Assembly: GCA_938015595.1 (NCBI GenBank)
Contig: CALLPI010000001.1
Span: 62,001 to 126,000 of the forward strand
Direction: 5' to 3'
From: an uncultured Saprospiraceae bacterium
GTDB lineage: Bacteria; Bacteroidota; Bacteroidia; Chitinophagales; Saprospiraceae
Length of the DNA stretch: 64,000 nucleotides
The first letter of the stretch is position 1. Each line of letters starts with the position of its first letter. A program made the translations under genes and the position numbers. Of this stretch, positions 11,311 to 20,922 are shown one piece after another. The notes beneath the pieces are model-generated. The model ran no database searches. It was not told the origin of the DNA and worked only from the letters and a program-made list of their open reading frames with translations.

Positions 11311-12674
11311 TAGCCTTTGAGGAAGATTTCGGCCAGCTTGTGCTCCAGAGCTTCGCCACGCAGATTGCGGGCTATGATTTTGCCGTCTTTATCTACCAAT
11401 ACGGTATGCGGAATGGAGTTTACGCCGTACAACAGCGCTGCAGCATTACTCCACTGCTGGAGATCGCTGACGTGATACCAGGTCAGGCCGTCTTCTTTAA
11501 TGGCGTCGAGCCAGCGCTGGCGATCGCGGTCAAGGCTGACACCGAGGATTTCAAAGCCCTTTGATTTGTAGGTGTTGTACAGGCGTACTACGTTGGGGTT
11601 TTCGCGGCGGCAAGGGCCGCACCAGGAGGCCCAGAAGTCTACTAGGACTACCTTTCCGCGCAGGTCGCTCAGGCGCAGTATTTTGCCTTCGGGCGTGGCT
11701 TGTGCAAAGTCAGGGGCTTCGGCGCCGATGGTGAAACTGCGCATGCTGGCTATTTGCTGCTGTAGAGAGGCTATAGAGGCTTCGTCGCCTTCTTTGAGTT
11801 GCTTGAGCAATTCCTCGGCGAAATAGACATAGTGAGAGCTGTTTTTTTGCTTTAATGCCACCAGACTGCCAGCCAGGGCCATGCGATAGCGCAGCGTACC
11901 TTTGGGTATCTTTTGCAATACTTGCTCAAGGTAGGCTTTTTGGGCGTTGTCGCTCAGGCCTACGTTCGCTAGTGTATTGGCATAGCCTTGGAAGGCTTCG
12001 TACACCCAAGGTAGCCCCTCGTATTTGGCATCTTTGAAGTCCACATAGCGGAAGTATTCTTTGGCAAAGTAGTCTATTTCGTTGGTGTAAGAGCCCTGAT
12101 TATTGGGCCAGCTTAGATAAGTATTAAGGGCGGCAATGCCGGCAAAGTAAGGATTGGTTTTGTTGAGCGAGTCGAGCAGTGTGAGTTTTTGGTCGTCTAT
12201 GTCTTTCATTCGGGCAATGACGTTTTTGAGTTGCTCCGGATTGTTTACGTGCATTTGATACTGCTGGATGAGCTGGCTGGTTTGAGCTTTGAGTACGTTA
12301 ATGCGGTTCTTGATGCTGTTGTAATGGGTATTCAGCGGCGAATTTTGGATGGTAGCCTGACGTACATCGGCACAGGGGCCATTGACTTGCACTTGTGCTT
12401 CAGTGCCCAGCAGTACGATGAGCGTCTGGTCGCTTCGCGTACCCAGGTAGTAGAATTGCGGGCTGGCAGTAGCAGGCAGGGTAAAGGTGTAGCTGCCATC
12501 GGGGGAGGGTGAGCTGGCCTCGGCAACTTGCTTGAATACCAGGCCGTCAAACTGGAACAATCGCAAGGGCGATGGGCATCCGTCCAGGCGGCAGGAGAGG
12601 GTAATAGTCTTGTCTTTTTGGGCATTGACTAGCAATGCCGGCAAGAGCGCAAGTAGCAGTGCAAGATGCTTCAT
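11310..12674 (-). CDS. TlpA-like thioredoxin-domain protein with DUF4369-like N-terminus
   Basis: Exported thiol-disulfide protein of 454 aa, typical of Bacteroidota. The start at 12674 gives MKHLALLLALLPALLVNAQ, a clear signal peptide. Residues ~20-115 form a beta-rich DUF4369-like domain, followed by a helical middle. A C-terminal AhpC/TSA-thioredoxin domain contains FWASWCGPCRREN with the redox CxxC. The signal peptide ends AQ and no lipobox Cys is seen, so it is periplasmic rather than a lipoprotein. It probably reduces or isomerises disulfides in the envelope. It is first in a coupled pair with the methyltransferase-fold gene and has its own promoter. Confidence 0.9.
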   Translation of the reverse strand: MKHLALLLALLPALLVNAQKDKTITLSCRLDGCPSPLRLFQFDGLVFKQVAEASSPSPDGSYTFTLPATASPQFYYLGTRSDQTLIVLLGTEAQVQVNGPCADVRQATIQNSPLNTHYNSIKNRINVLKAQTSQLIQQYQMHVNNPEQLKNVIARMKDIDDQKLTLLDSLNKTNPYFAGIAALNTYLSWPNNQGSYTNEIDYFAKEYFRYVDFKDAKYEGLPWVYEAFQGYANTLANVGLSDNAQKAYLEQVLQKIPKGTLRYRMALAGSLVALKQKNSSHYVYFAEELLKQLKEGDEASIASLQQQIASMRSFTIGAEAPDFAQATPEGKILRLSDLRGKVVLVDFWASWCGPCRRENPNVVRLYNTYKSKGFEILGVSLDRDRQRWLDAIKEDGLTWYHVSDLQQWSNAAALLYGVNSIPHTVLVDKDGKIIARNLRGEALEHKLAEIFLKG

Positions 12675-12695
12675 AAGGAGTGGTATTTGAAAGTA

Positions 12696-12726
12696 CAAAG
12701 GTACAACGTTATTAACGCCTTGTCAA
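12696..12726 (-). promoter_or_regulatory. Bacteroidota promoter for the TlpA-like gene
   Basis: Minus-strand TTG (12724-12726), a 20-base spacer and TACCTTTG (12696-12703), 21 bases before the start codon. Both elements match the consensus. Confidence 0.65.
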
Positions 12727-12823
12727 TTGCAGGGAGTCACAAGACCTTACATTCTTCGTCGTTGGTCGAAAGTAAGACGGCGCGCATGGCCAAAAAGCGT
12801 TATTTTCGCAAAAAACTTTTGTC

Positions 12824-13264
12824 ATGCGCATACGAGCTGGATTCAATACAGAGCAAATCAATCCTGTAAACCTTATTGTTGGGCTACTCATCTTGGTGGC
12901 CATTTTGTACGGTTTGTTCAAACTGGCGCAGTTCTTGTTTACTTTGCTTTACTACGCTGCACCGGTATTGCTGCTGGTTACGCTCATCATTGACGCAGGT
13001 GTCATCAAAGACTACTTTCGCGGTATTGGCGGGCTGATGCGGCGTTCAACGCCACTGGGCGTGGGCGCGCTGATACTAAGCCTTGTATTTGCTCCAGTTA
13101 CTGTAGGTTATCTGTTTTTCAGGGCTCTTACAAATCAGCGCCGCAGGCGTGTCCGTACAGCGCAAGAGCACCTGGAGTTAGGTAAGTTGACGGATTACGA
13201 GGAACTGGAGAGCAAGCCGTTGCGAGAACGCGAGCCTCGCATATCCAACGACGATATAGTATAA
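12824..13264 (+). CDS. Small membrane protein, unknown function
   Basis: 146 aa. Three hydrophobic stretches are visible: NLIVGLLILVAILYGLFKLA, FTLLYYAAPVLLLVTLIIDA and GVGALILSLVFAPVTVGYLFF. A basic, then charged, cytoplasmic-looking tail (NQRRRRVRTAQEHLELG...) follows. I know of no function; it looks like a conserved Bacteroidota hypothetical protein. A degenerate -7 element (TATTTTCG, 12801-12808) precedes it. It ends two bases from the stop of the convergent T9SS surface-protein gene. Confidence 0.75.
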   Translation: MRIRAGFNTEQINPVNLIVGLLILVAILYGLFKLAQFLFTLLYYAAPVLLLVTLIIDAGVIKDYFRGIGGLMRRSTPLGVGALILSLVFAPVTVGYLFFRALTNQRRRRVRTAQEHLELGKLTDYEELESKPLREREPRISNDDIV

Positions 13265-13266
13265 TC

Positions 13267-15645
13267 CTACTTGAGCAGCAGCGTTTCGCCTGATTGGCGT
13301 ACGCGCTTGCCGTTGACCAGTTCCACCTCGGCAAAGTAAATATAGACGCCTGCCGCAGCGGGTTTGCCTTTCACTTTGCCATCCCAGCCGTAGAGTGGGT
13401 CATTCGGTGGTATATTTTGCTGCTGGAATACCAGATTACCCCAGCGGTCTACTATTTTTAAAGAGAGAATCTGGGCTACTTCTGGCCCGGATAGCAGGGT
13501 AAGGCGGTCATTGATGCCGTCGTCGTTGGGCGAAAAAGCAGTGGGTACAAAGATGCGCTGAGCCAATTCCACGCGTATGGTGATGGAGGAGCTGTCGCGG
13601 CATCCGTTTTTATTGGTCAAAATAGCTGAGTAAGTGGTGGCTTCCACGGGGCCAACGGCGACTTCGGTGCAATCAGTACAACCAGGAATTGGGGGCGTCC
13701 ATATTATATTTTGGATTTCGCTGGGCGCCTGGTTGGTCAGTATTCGCAGGCGGGTGCTGTCGCCAAGAGTGAGTACCGGTGGGTTGCCAGGTAGGTCGCT
13801 GGTCAGTTGTATGGTGAGGGCAGGCGGTTCTTGCAGTGTTGCTGTGCGCTCGGCGGCGCATCCGTTGGCATCTTCTACGCGCACGGTGTAGCTACCCGAG
13901 GCCAGGTTGGTAAAGTTGCCACTAGGCTGCGCCGGGCGGTTGTCCAATGAGTAAGATACAGGGCTGGCTGCGTTGGTCAATCCTACTACGTCAATGCTGC
14001 CATTTTGGTCACCGGGGCAAGATACAGGTTTGACTTCCAGAGAGAATTGCGGCTCGGTGATCAGGCTGGTGACCACCACAGTATCTGAAGCAGCGCAGCC
14101 TGTGCTGGAGTTGCGCACAGTGAGTATGTAAGTGCCAGCCGTTTCTACCTCAATTATTGGCAAGTTGGGTTGGGCTATGGCTCCGCCGGTGAGGGCCGTC
14201 CATTGATATAGAATATTCGTACCAGAAGAGGAGGCGTTGCTTCCGATAGACGCCTGCTGCATCCGGCAATCAATAGAGCGATCGGGGCCGGCATTGGCAG
14301 TGGGCAAGTCTAGGATGCTGATCACCACATCAGCTGTGGCATCTGGGCAGGGGGAGGTACCCGCTACTCGGTACTGGAAGGTGTAGTTGCCAGTCAGCAG
14401 GTTTTGGGTTTGCACTGTGCCGGTAGCTGGCGAGAATGCACCCTGCGGCAAGGCGGGGCCAGATACAAAAGACCACGTGCCGCCTGCATCGGCGCCTGTG
14501 AGCCATTGGCTCAGCGAAATGCTCTGTGTGGCGCCCTGACATATACCGGGAGGTGATTGTGCCGTGCCTGCACTGGGCAATGCAGCCACGAATAAAGTAC
14601 GCGTGAGCGAATCGGCGCAAGGGCCATTTTGTACCCGATATTGCAGAGTGAATGAGCCAGGGCCAGTGCTCGAGGGGTCAAAAGCTGTAGCGGGAGCGCC
14701 GTTTACACTCCATTGGCCGCCGGGGGTGCTGTTGGTGGTCAGCAGGGTATCGAGATTGAAGGCGGGGCTGTTTTGACACAAGGCGGGCGGAGTGTTGAAG
14801 GCCGGGTTGAGATTGGCCGGCCTAATGGATACTGTGTCAGTGGTGGTGCATACTCGACGCAGTGAGATATCGTCGAGGCAAAAGTCATTACCGGCTGCTG
14901 AGTTGCTTACGTTGGCAATGCAAATCTGTACGGAAGTAGCCGTGCCAGAGTTCCACAAGCGGAAGAACTCTGTCCATTGGCAAGTAGTGTTAGGCAGGGT
15001 AAAGTTGCTACCTATTGCGTTGCCATTTACGGTGAAGCGGATAACGGAGGGGTTTTGCGTAGCTACCACAGCAAACCATGCGCTGAAGGCATATTCTGTG
15101 TTGGGCTGTACTGTCACAGTCTGGCACCATACGTTGCGCGGTATGATAGAACCGTTGACTACCAGCATCTGGCCATTGCCGGAGTGGTCTAGGCAAGGGG
15201 CAAACTGGCTGTGCAACAGGTCAGCGCGGGTAGTGATACCGTAGGTGCCCGTGTTGGTTAGGGGGCCAAACTGCCCGCCGCTACCTTGGTTGTACTGGGT
15301 GGTAAAGCCTGTATTGCCCTGGCTGAAGTCGCCGTTGAATATAAGGTTGGGGCCAGTCAGGCTGCGCGCACTGAGTACGTAATTGATAGCCGAGCTCACC
15401 ACGGCATTGGTAGTCAGGCTATTAGGGTCAGAAAGGCCAGTAGCCGGCGACCAGGAGGCGTTCAGGTAAACTCCAGTGATGTTGCCGTTTAGGGTGAGGG
15501 CTTGGCCCGGGGCACAAAACACCTGGTCGGCGCCGGCATTTACCGTGATGCCGCAGTTGGTAGTTTGAGCACTCAGGCAAATTGAAAAAAAGATGGCCAG
15601 GGCAAGAGGCGCTGGCAATAGAGCAGGGCTGCAAATCAGTCGCAT
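13267..15645 (-). CDS. T9SS type B (CHU_C / gliding motility C-terminal domain) surface protein
   Basis: Secreted protein of 792 aa. The start at 15645 (MRLICSPALLPAP...) gives a signal peptide ending near SAQ. A Cys-containing PKD/Ig-like first segment is followed by a jelly-roll-like carbohydrate-binding-type region with DDISL. Further Ig/PKD-like repeats follow, then a SprB-like repeat (SCPGDQNGSIDV...GSYTVRVEDANGC). The C-terminal ~85 residues, PTAFSPNDDGINDRL...DRWGNLVF...YGWDGKVKGKPAAAGVYIYFAEV, are the gliding-motility-associated CHU_C domain, which directs export by the type IX system and surface attachment. A ligand cannot be inferred. The gene has its own promoter and is divergent from gpsA. 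Confidence 0.9.
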   Translation of the reverse strand: MRLICSPALLPAPLALAIFFSICLSAQTTNCGITVNAGADQVFCAPGQALTLNGNITGVYLNASWSPATGLSDPNSLTTNAVVSSAINYVLSARSLTGPNLIFNGDFSQGNTGFTTQYNQGSGGQFGPLTNTGTYGITTRADLLHSQFAPCLDHSGNGQMLVVNGSIIPRNVWCQTVTVQPNTEYAFSAWFAVVATQNPSVIRFTVNGNAIGSNFTLPNTTCQWTEFFRLWNSGTATSVQICIANVSNSAAGNDFCLDDISLRRVCTTTDTVSIRPANLNPAFNTPPALCQNSPAFNLDTLLTTNSTPGGQWSVNGAPATAFDPSSTGPGSFTLQYRVQNGPCADSLTRTLFVAALPSAGTAQSPPGICQGATQSISLSQWLTGADAGGTWSFVSGPALPQGAFSPATGTVQTQNLLTGNYTFQYRVAGTSPCPDATADVVISILDLPTANAGPDRSIDCRMQQASIGSNASSSGTNILYQWTALTGGAIAQPNLPIIEVETAGTYILTVRNSSTGCAASDTVVVTSLITEPQFSLEVKPVSCPGDQNGSIDVVGLTNAASPVSYSLDNRPAQPSGNFTNLASGSYTVRVEDANGCAAERTATLQEPPALTIQLTSDLPGNPPVLTLGDSTRLRILTNQAPSEIQNIIWTPPIPGCTDCTEVAVGPVEATTYSAILTNKNGCRDSSSITIRVELAQRIFVPTAFSPNDDGINDRLTLLSGPEVAQILSLKIVDRWGNLVFQQQNIPPNDPLYGWDGKVKGKPAAAGVYIYFAEVELVNGKRVRQSGETLLLK

Positions 15646-15706
15646 ACAACAAGAAATATTTAGAGCATTTGACAAGCCGGCTGCCCTGTTTTTCAGACTC
15701 CGACAG

Positions 15707-15737
15707 CAAAGGTATGCTATTTCAGAAATATTGGCAA
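15707..15737 (-). promoter_or_regulatory. Bacteroidota promoter for the T9SS surface-protein gene
   Basis: Minus-strand TTG (15735-15737), a 20-base spacer and TACCTTTG (15707-15714), about 60 bases before the start at 15645. Confidence 0.65.
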
Positions 15738-15778
15738 GGGCAATTGGCGTTTACGGCAATGAAATACGGATTTTGGCC

Positions 15779-15786
15779 TACTTTTG
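15779..15786 (+). promoter_or_regulatory. -7 element for gpsA
   Basis: TACTTTTG matches TAnnTTTG and lies 22 bases before the gpsA start at 15809. No -33 TTG is found at normal spacing. It supports the downstream start over the longer open frame. Confidence 0.5.
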
Positions 15787-15808
15787 TTGCCTTAACAGAA
15801 GAGGTTTT

Positions 15809-16855
15809 ATGCCAGAGCTTGGTAAAATGGTGGGAGTGGTAGGGGCCGGCAGTTTCGGTTCGGCCATAGGCAATCTACTGGCGCGCAATGTGGACGTGCT
15901 GCTGTACAGCCGTCAACCCGAACTGGTGGAAGCTATCAATACTACCCATCAGAACTTTGGCGTGGCGCTATCGCCTCGCATCCGCGCTACGTCGCATCTG
16001 GAGGAAATTGCTGCGGAGTGTCGCCTTATCATTCCAGTAGTGCCTTCTACTGCCTTTAGGGATACCCTGCGCCGGCTGGGGCCTCACCTGCGTCCGTATC
16101 ACATCCTTGTACATGCTACCAAAGGATTCGACCTAAGAGATATGCCAGAGTCTGGTCAAGTGGAAGGAACGGTCATCACAAGGCAAAACGTGAGCACTAT
16201 GAGTGAGGTCATCTTGCAAGAGAGCGCCGTAGTAAGGGTGGGTTGTCTGTCAGGGCCTAACCTGGCATCTGAAATTGTAGAAGGCCAGCCTACGGCTACG
16301 GTCATTGCCAGTCGTTTCGACGAAGTCATCCGCCTGGGGCAACGAGCACTGGCTGGGCCGCAGTTTCACGTATTTGGCTCCAACGACATCCTCGGCGCAG
16401 AGTTGGCTGGCGCACTCAAGAATATAATTGCCATTGGCTCGGGCATCTTGCGCGGTGTTGGCCTGGGCAAAAACATGCAGGCCATGCTCATTACGCGTGG
16501 CCTCACAGAAATGGTGTATTTTGGCAAAGCCATGGGGGCTACGCCCAGAGCTTTTCTGGGTACTGCTGGCATAGGCGACCTGGTAGCTACAGCCACCTCA
16601 AAAAACAGTCGCAATTTTACTTTTGGCTTTCGCCTGGGGCGCGGCGAGAGCAAGGCACAGATCGAAGCTACCATGCCCGAACTGGCCGAAGGGGTGCGCA
16701 CCTTGCACATCGCATATCATTTGGCAGCCTACTACAAGCTCCGTGTGCCAGTGACCCAAATGCTTTACAAGGTAGTATTTGAAGGGCTTGATGTTGATAA
16801 GGCTATTGAATACCTCATCAATTACCCCTATGATATTGACGTGGACTTCTTGTGA
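15809..16855 (+). CDS. gpsA: NAD(P)-dependent glycerol-3-phosphate dehydrogenase
   Basis: Makes sn-glycerol 3-phosphate from dihydroxyacetone phosphate for phospholipid synthesis. At 348 aa it is the family's usual length. It has the dinucleotide motif GVVGAGSFGSA at residues 7-17, LSGPNLASEI, the catalytic-Lys region AGALKNIIAIGSGI and the substrate-binding GTAGIGDLVATATSKNSRNFTFG. The open frame continues 72 codons upstream, but that stretch covers the divergent promoter region, has no homology I can see and would separate the Rossmann motif from the N-terminus. The stop overlaps a GTG of the next gene. Confidence 0.95.
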   Translation: MPELGKMVGVVGAGSFGSAIGNLLARNVDVLLYSRQPELVEAINTTHQNFGVALSPRIRATSHLEEIAAECRLIIPVVPSTAFRDTLRRLGPHLRPYHILVHATKGFDLRDMPESGQVEGTVITRQNVSTMSEVILQESAVVRVGCLSGPNLASEIVEGQPTATVIASRFDEVIRLGQRALAGPQFHVFGSNDILGAELAGALKNIIAIGSGILRGVGLGKNMQAMLITRGLTEMVYFGKAMGATPRAFLGTAGIGDLVATATSKNSRNFTFGFRLGRGESKAQIEATMPELAEGVRTLHIAYHLAAYYKLRVPVTQMLYKVVFEGLDVDKAIEYLINYPYDIDVDFL

Positions 16856-18045
16856 CTACAACGGATATGAAGGAGACTTCACTAGAGCTGCAACAATTGC
16901 TTCAAGCGCTGGAGCAGGCTTTTGAAGCAGACACCCTGCAGAAGCTCACGCTCGGCAAACCCGTAGCGAGTACTGCGGGCAATTTAGCCAACGTATTTAT
17001 CCGACCCATACACATCAGTAAGGGCAAAGTACTTCAGTTTCTATATCGCTATGCCACTCGCGATGAAACCAAGAATTATTCTCTCGAAGAAGCTAAGACG
17101 CAATTGTCCTCGCTTTTGCCTGCCCAATTTTTGAATGCTGACCTACTGGGTACTTCCGGTAGCTGGAGTCTGCAATACTCCCGCAAGCGCAAGCCGCACC
17201 TGTATGCTCGCCCTGCAGTCGCTGTTTCAATGGCCCAAAGCAAAGTACACGACACGCCCAAACACAGGTTCATCCGCACACAAGGCAACTTGTACCTTCG
17301 CGCTATGGGCATCACCACCAGCACTGGGGAGATCACTGCCGCTGGCCAGCGCAAATACCGGCAAATCAGCAAATACATCGAAATCATTGATAGCTTGCTG
17401 CGCCAATGCCCACTACCACCAGCACCCCGAATAGTAGACATGGGTGCGGGCAAAGGCTACTTGACTTTCGCGCTCTACGACTATCTGGCCAATTACTTGG
17501 GGTTGCAACCTCAAGTCATTGGGCTGGAAATACGGCCTGCCCTAGTAGATGCTGCCAGTGCACTGGCTTCAAATTGTGAATTTACTGGGCTTCGCTTCGA
17601 GGCGCAAGACATTCACCAATACCGCAGCGAAGGTATGGATATGCTCATTGCCTTGCACGCTTGCGATATCCTTACCGATGTAGCTCTGGCCGAGGGCGTA
17701 CGAGCCGGCGCCAGTATACTAGTGGTAGCACCCTGCTGCCACAAGCAGGTCAGGAAGCAGATAAAGCCAGCCCCCACACTACAGCCTATGCTCAAACACG
17801 GCATACTGGAGGAACGCCAGGCCGAAATTCTGACGGATAGCCTTAGAGCCTTGCTATTGGAATCAAGGGGCTATCAGACCAAGGTATTCGAGTTCGTCTC
17901 CATTGAGCACACCAACAAGAACGTCATGATTGCGGCTACGCGCTCAGGGCTACCGCGCCCCGAGGCCAAAGCACAAGTGGCTGCGCTCAAACAACTGTTC
18001 GGCATTGAGAGCCACTACCTGGAAAAACTGCTGGTAGAAATGTAG
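16852..18045 (+). CDS. SAM-dependent methyltransferase (Methyltransf_32-like)
   Basis: 397 aa with a GTG start overlapping the gpsA stop (GTGA). The ATG at 16867 (MKETSLELQ) is an equally possible start. The N-terminal ~180 residues are variable. The methyltransferase core has RIVDMGAGKGYLTFALYDYL as the SAM-binding glycine loop, IGLEIRPALVDAA, MLIALHACDILTDVAL and VVAPCCHKQVRKQIKP. The HACD and PCCHK motifs are those of the Methyltransf_32 family, whose eukaryotic relatives include METTL25-like proteins. The substrate is unknown; tRNA or protein would be a guess. Probably cotranscribed with gpsA. Confidence 0.85.
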   Translation: MTTTDMKETSLELQQLLQALEQAFEADTLQKLTLGKPVASTAGNLANVFIRPIHISKGKVLQFLYRYATRDETKNYSLEEAKTQLSSLLPAQFLNADLLGTSGSWSLQYSRKRKPHLYARPAVAVSMAQSKVHDTPKHRFIRTQGNLYLRAMGITTSTGEITAAGQRKYRQISKYIEIIDSLLRQCPLPPAPRIVDMGAGKGYLTFALYDYLANYLGLQPQVIGLEIRPALVDAASALASNCEFTGLRFEAQDIHQYRSEGMDMLIALHACDILTDVALAEGVRAGASILVVAPCCHKQVRKQIKPAPTLQPMLKHGILEERQAEILTDSLRALLLESRGYQTKVFEFVSIEHTNKNVMIAATRSGLPRPEAKAQVAALKQLFGIESHYLEKLLVEM

Positions 18046-18056
18046 GGCATTGTGTG

Positions 18057-18100
18057 GCGAAGGAGCGACCTGGCTTTGCATTGGATAGTCGCTCCTTCGC
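18057..18100. terminator. Bidirectional terminator hairpin
   Basis: A perfect 13-bp inverted repeat, GCGAAGGAGCGAC (18057-18069) against GTCGCTCCTTCGC (18088-18100), lies between the convergent methyltransferase and TonB receptor genes. There is no long T-run, but the strength and position make it a likely shared transcription end. Confidence 0.7.
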
Positions 18101-18115
18101 AGAGTAAATCTTTAA

Positions 18116-20866
18116 TTAGAAATTCAGCCCTAGGCGTAAGAACAGCCGGCGTCCGTTGCCGCCCATTTGCACGGCATCCCAGGGGCCGCCGGTTTCGTTA
18201 TTGAAGGCCCAGCCCGATGCCACCGGCACATAGCCCAGGGCCGGGTGTACATTCAGGATATTGTCAGCGCCCAGGTGTAGGGTCAGTATTTTAGAGGCCT
18301 GCCAGCCGATGTACAAGTCAGGCACCACCTTGCCGGAGTAGATGTAGCGATCCGGCACATAGATGTTTTCGTCAGCATCGGTTGGTACCATAGGGTTGAT
18401 GCCCAGCCCGTCCTCGCCGTAGCCCAACAGTTCTATCTTGCCAAAGTAGTTGATGCGCGTACCTACAGTAAACTGTTTGAGGCCATACTCTAGCGTAGCG
18501 TGTATTTTGGCCGGTGGAGCGGAAGCCAGGATGAAGGTTTGCTCGCGGTCGCTAAGGAAGGTGGCGCGGTGTTCGGGCGTATCATCTAGCAGAGCAGGCA
18601 CGTTAATGCGGTCAATGGTCATTTGTTGGAAGTTGGCCGCTACCAAGGCTCTAAAGTGCCCGTAGCTGTGGCGCTTGGTGTAGTCCATCACGATGTCAAT
18701 ACCGCGGTTGGTGGTATTAACAGCATTGGCAAAGAACTGCGCCAGGCTCACCTTGAGGCGTTGTAGCTCAGCAGTGAAGGCTGGGTTGAGGGTGGCGTCT
18801 TCGGCGTCGAACTGGCCGGAGAGCACTACGCGGTCTCTGACTTTGACCTGGTAGGCGTCGAGCGTGATGGAAAAATCGCGCGAGGGCTTGTAGGTGAAGC
18901 CCAGATTGGCGTTGAAGGAGCGTTCTTGCTTGAGTTCTGGTATGCCCGCTGCCTTGGTAATGGGGTTGGCATTAGGGGCAATTTTCACTTCGGCAATCTG
19001 CCCACCCTGTACAGTGGTGAAGGTAGAGCTGAAGTTGATCTGCTGGAGCGAGGGCGCCCGGAAGCCTGTACTGATAGAGCCTCTGACATTAAAATTAGAG
19101 GAGAGTTTGTAGCGCGAGGCCAGCTTGTAGTTGGCAGTAAAGCCAAAGTCGCTGTAGTTTTCCAGGCGAATGGCCGTACCGACCAACCAGCGCTGGGTCA
19201 AGTCCAGTTCCACATCGCCGTACAGGCCAATACAGGAGCGATTGGCTACTACTTCGTCTGCCGGCTGGTATCCTGGGAACCCCTGGGCGCCGGAGGCCTT
19301 GTCGGGGTTATAATTTTTGTACGAAGCCTCTTCGCCGGCGTAGAGTTGGTATCTTTCTAGGCGGGCCTCAGCACCAAAGGCAAAGTTAGCACCTTGCAAT
19401 ATGGCGCGCGATTCTTTGCTAAAGTTGAGGTTTATGCTGTTTTGTAGAAAATTGAAGCCGCCGTCGTCGAAGCTGGTTTGGTTTGGTCCTAGGCCGGCGT
19501 TAAACGTGCCCTCGCCAAAGAAGTGAAAGTCATTGCGCCCCAGGGTATTGCTCAGGTCCCAGTTCCAGCCGCTGCCAGTAATGCCCTTGAGACCTGCGGC
19601 CAAAGAGATGTCATTGATGTTGGTTCGGATGCGCGGGTTGAAGTAGGCCTCACCTTGGGAATCCGTAAAAATGATACCGGCTACAGGAATGAGGTCACCA
19701 TTGGCAGTAGTTGGGAATCGCTCTGGCCGGGCGGAGAAGTTGCGGGTAAAGGCATAGGCGTCGGAGCGCTTGGTATTGAAGCCGCCGAAGGTGTAGAACG
19801 TCATGCGTTCGTTATCTTTGAGCGGGGCTTCCATGTTGATCATGGCGCCTACACCTTGCATGGAGCCGTCGCCGTGTGCACGGCGATAAATACTTTCGGG
19901 TAGTACGCCGTCCAGTTCCTGGCGGAAGGTCTTGCCCTGGCCCACAAGTTGTAGCCCAGCGTTGATGAAACCACCGTTCTTGCCTATGGGCAGCCCGTAG
20001 TTGACATTGGCAGAATAAGCAGCGCCGTCTATTTTTTTGTCGTGCACGTATAGCCCCAGGTCGGGTTTGAACGCCGGGTTGTATTTGGGGTCATGGTGGG
20101 CAGAGAAGCCCAGGTCTGCATTGACGAAGCCCGTATCGCGGCGCAAGATAATGTTGACCACGCCAGCAATGGCGTCGGAGCCGTACTGAGCTGAGGCGCC
20201 ATCACGTAGCACTTCAATGCGTTCTACTGCAGCGGCAGGTATGGCATTGAGATCTGTACCGGAATTGCCCCGGCCACGCGTACCGAATACCGCTACAAAA
20301 GCCGTCTGATGGCGGCGCTTACCGTTGACGAGCACTAATGTCTGGTCGGGGCCGAGACCGCGCAGGGTGGCCAGGTCTACGTGGTCGCCGCCGTCAGAGC
20401 CGGACTGCTTGTTGTAGTTGAACGAAGGTGCGCTGTAGTTCATCATGGAGGTCACGTCGAAGCGGGCAGTGCTCATACCCACTTGCTGAATGTTGATCAC
20501 ATCCACTGGTGCCATGGTCTCGGTTTGTGCGCGGTTGCTGCGCCGCGAGCCGGTCACAATGATCTGCTCCAGCAGGCTTACATCGGGCATCATTTTGACA
20601 TCCAGTATTTTTTGGCTACCTGCTTTGAATTCCTGAGGCGCATAGCCCAAGATACTAAACACAATGATAGCATCAGGGTTGCTGTACGACAGGCTGTACC
20701 TGCCCTCCAGGTCGGTAGATGTACCGTTGGAGGTTCCTTTCTCAAATACCGCTACGCCAATGAGCGGCTCGCCTTTCTCGTCGCTTACTTTGCCCTGCAA
20801 GACGCCTTGTGCAAAAGAAAACGTAGAGAAAACACACATGGTCAGAAGGGTAACTGCAATTTTCAT
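18116..20866 (-). CDS. TonB-dependent outer-membrane receptor
   Basis: 916 aa outer-membrane transporter powered by TonB-ExbBD. The signal peptide MKIAVTLLTMCVFSTFSFAQ is followed by a carboxypeptidase-regulatory-like domain (VLQGKVSDEKGEPLIGVAVFEKG...GRYSLSYS). The plug domain has IIVTGSRR, LRGLGPDQTLVLVNGKRR and ERIEVLRDGASAQYGSDAIAGVVNIILRRD. The rest is a 22-strand barrel ending in the terminal aromatic signature RLFLRLGLNF. There is no SusD partner next to it, so it is a stand-alone receptor rather than a polysaccharide-utilisation SusC. The ligand (siderophore, vitamin, peptide or other) cannot be determined. Transcription likely starts from the -7 element at 20915-20922. Confidence 0.93.
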   Translation of the reverse strand: MKIAVTLLTMCVFSTFSFAQGVLQGKVSDEKGEPLIGVAVFEKGTSNGTSTDLEGRYSLSYSNPDAIIVFSILGYAPQEFKAGSQKILDVKMMPDVSLLEQIIVTGSRRSNRAQTETMAPVDVINIQQVGMSTARFDVTSMMNYSAPSFNYNKQSGSDGGDHVDLATLRGLGPDQTLVLVNGKRRHQTAFVAVFGTRGRGNSGTDLNAIPAAAVERIEVLRDGASAQYGSDAIAGVVNIILRRDTGFVNADLGFSAHHDPKYNPAFKPDLGLYVHDKKIDGAAYSANVNYGLPIGKNGGFINAGLQLVGQGKTFRQELDGVLPESIYRRAHGDGSMQGVGAMINMEAPLKDNERMTFYTFGGFNTKRSDAYAFTRNFSARPERFPTTANGDLIPVAGIIFTDSQGEAYFNPRIRTNINDISLAAGLKGITGSGWNWDLSNTLGRNDFHFFGEGTFNAGLGPNQTSFDDGGFNFLQNSINLNFSKESRAILQGANFAFGAEARLERYQLYAGEEASYKNYNPDKASGAQGFPGYQPADEVVANRSCIGLYGDVELDLTQRWLVGTAIRLENYSDFGFTANYKLASRYKLSSNFNVRGSISTGFRAPSLQQINFSSTFTTVQGGQIAEVKIAPNANPITKAAGIPELKQERSFNANLGFTYKPSRDFSITLDAYQVKVRDRVVLSGQFDAEDATLNPAFTAELQRLKVSLAQFFANAVNTTNRGIDIVMDYTKRHSYGHFRALVAANFQQMTIDRINVPALLDDTPEHRATFLSDREQTFILASAPPAKIHATLEYGLKQFTVGTRINYFGKIELLGYGEDGLGINPMVPTDADENIYVPDRYIYSGKVVPDLYIGWQASKILTLHLGADNILNVHPALGYVPVASGWAFNNETGGPWDAVQMGGNGRRLFLRLGLNF

Positions 20867-20914
20867 AGTGACTTGTATTTAACCTGGGCAAAAAAACACA
20901 AAAATTCATACTAC

Positions 20915-20922
20915 CAAACATA
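20915..20922 (-). promoter_or_regulatory. -7 element for the TonB receptor gene
   Basis: Minus-strand TATGTTTG fits TAnnTTTG, 48 bases before the start codon. No -33 TTG stands at the right distance, so it is tentative. Confidence 0.45.

Noticed and set aside
15593-15808. N-terminal extension of GpsA by 72 residues
   Set aside because: It covers the divergent promoters and would place the dinucleotide-binding motif far from the N-terminus.
18116-20866. SusC/SusD polysaccharide utilisation locus
   Set aside because: The TonB receptor has no SusD-like lipoprotein or glycoside hydrolase beside it; the GH5 gene is 13 kb away on its own.
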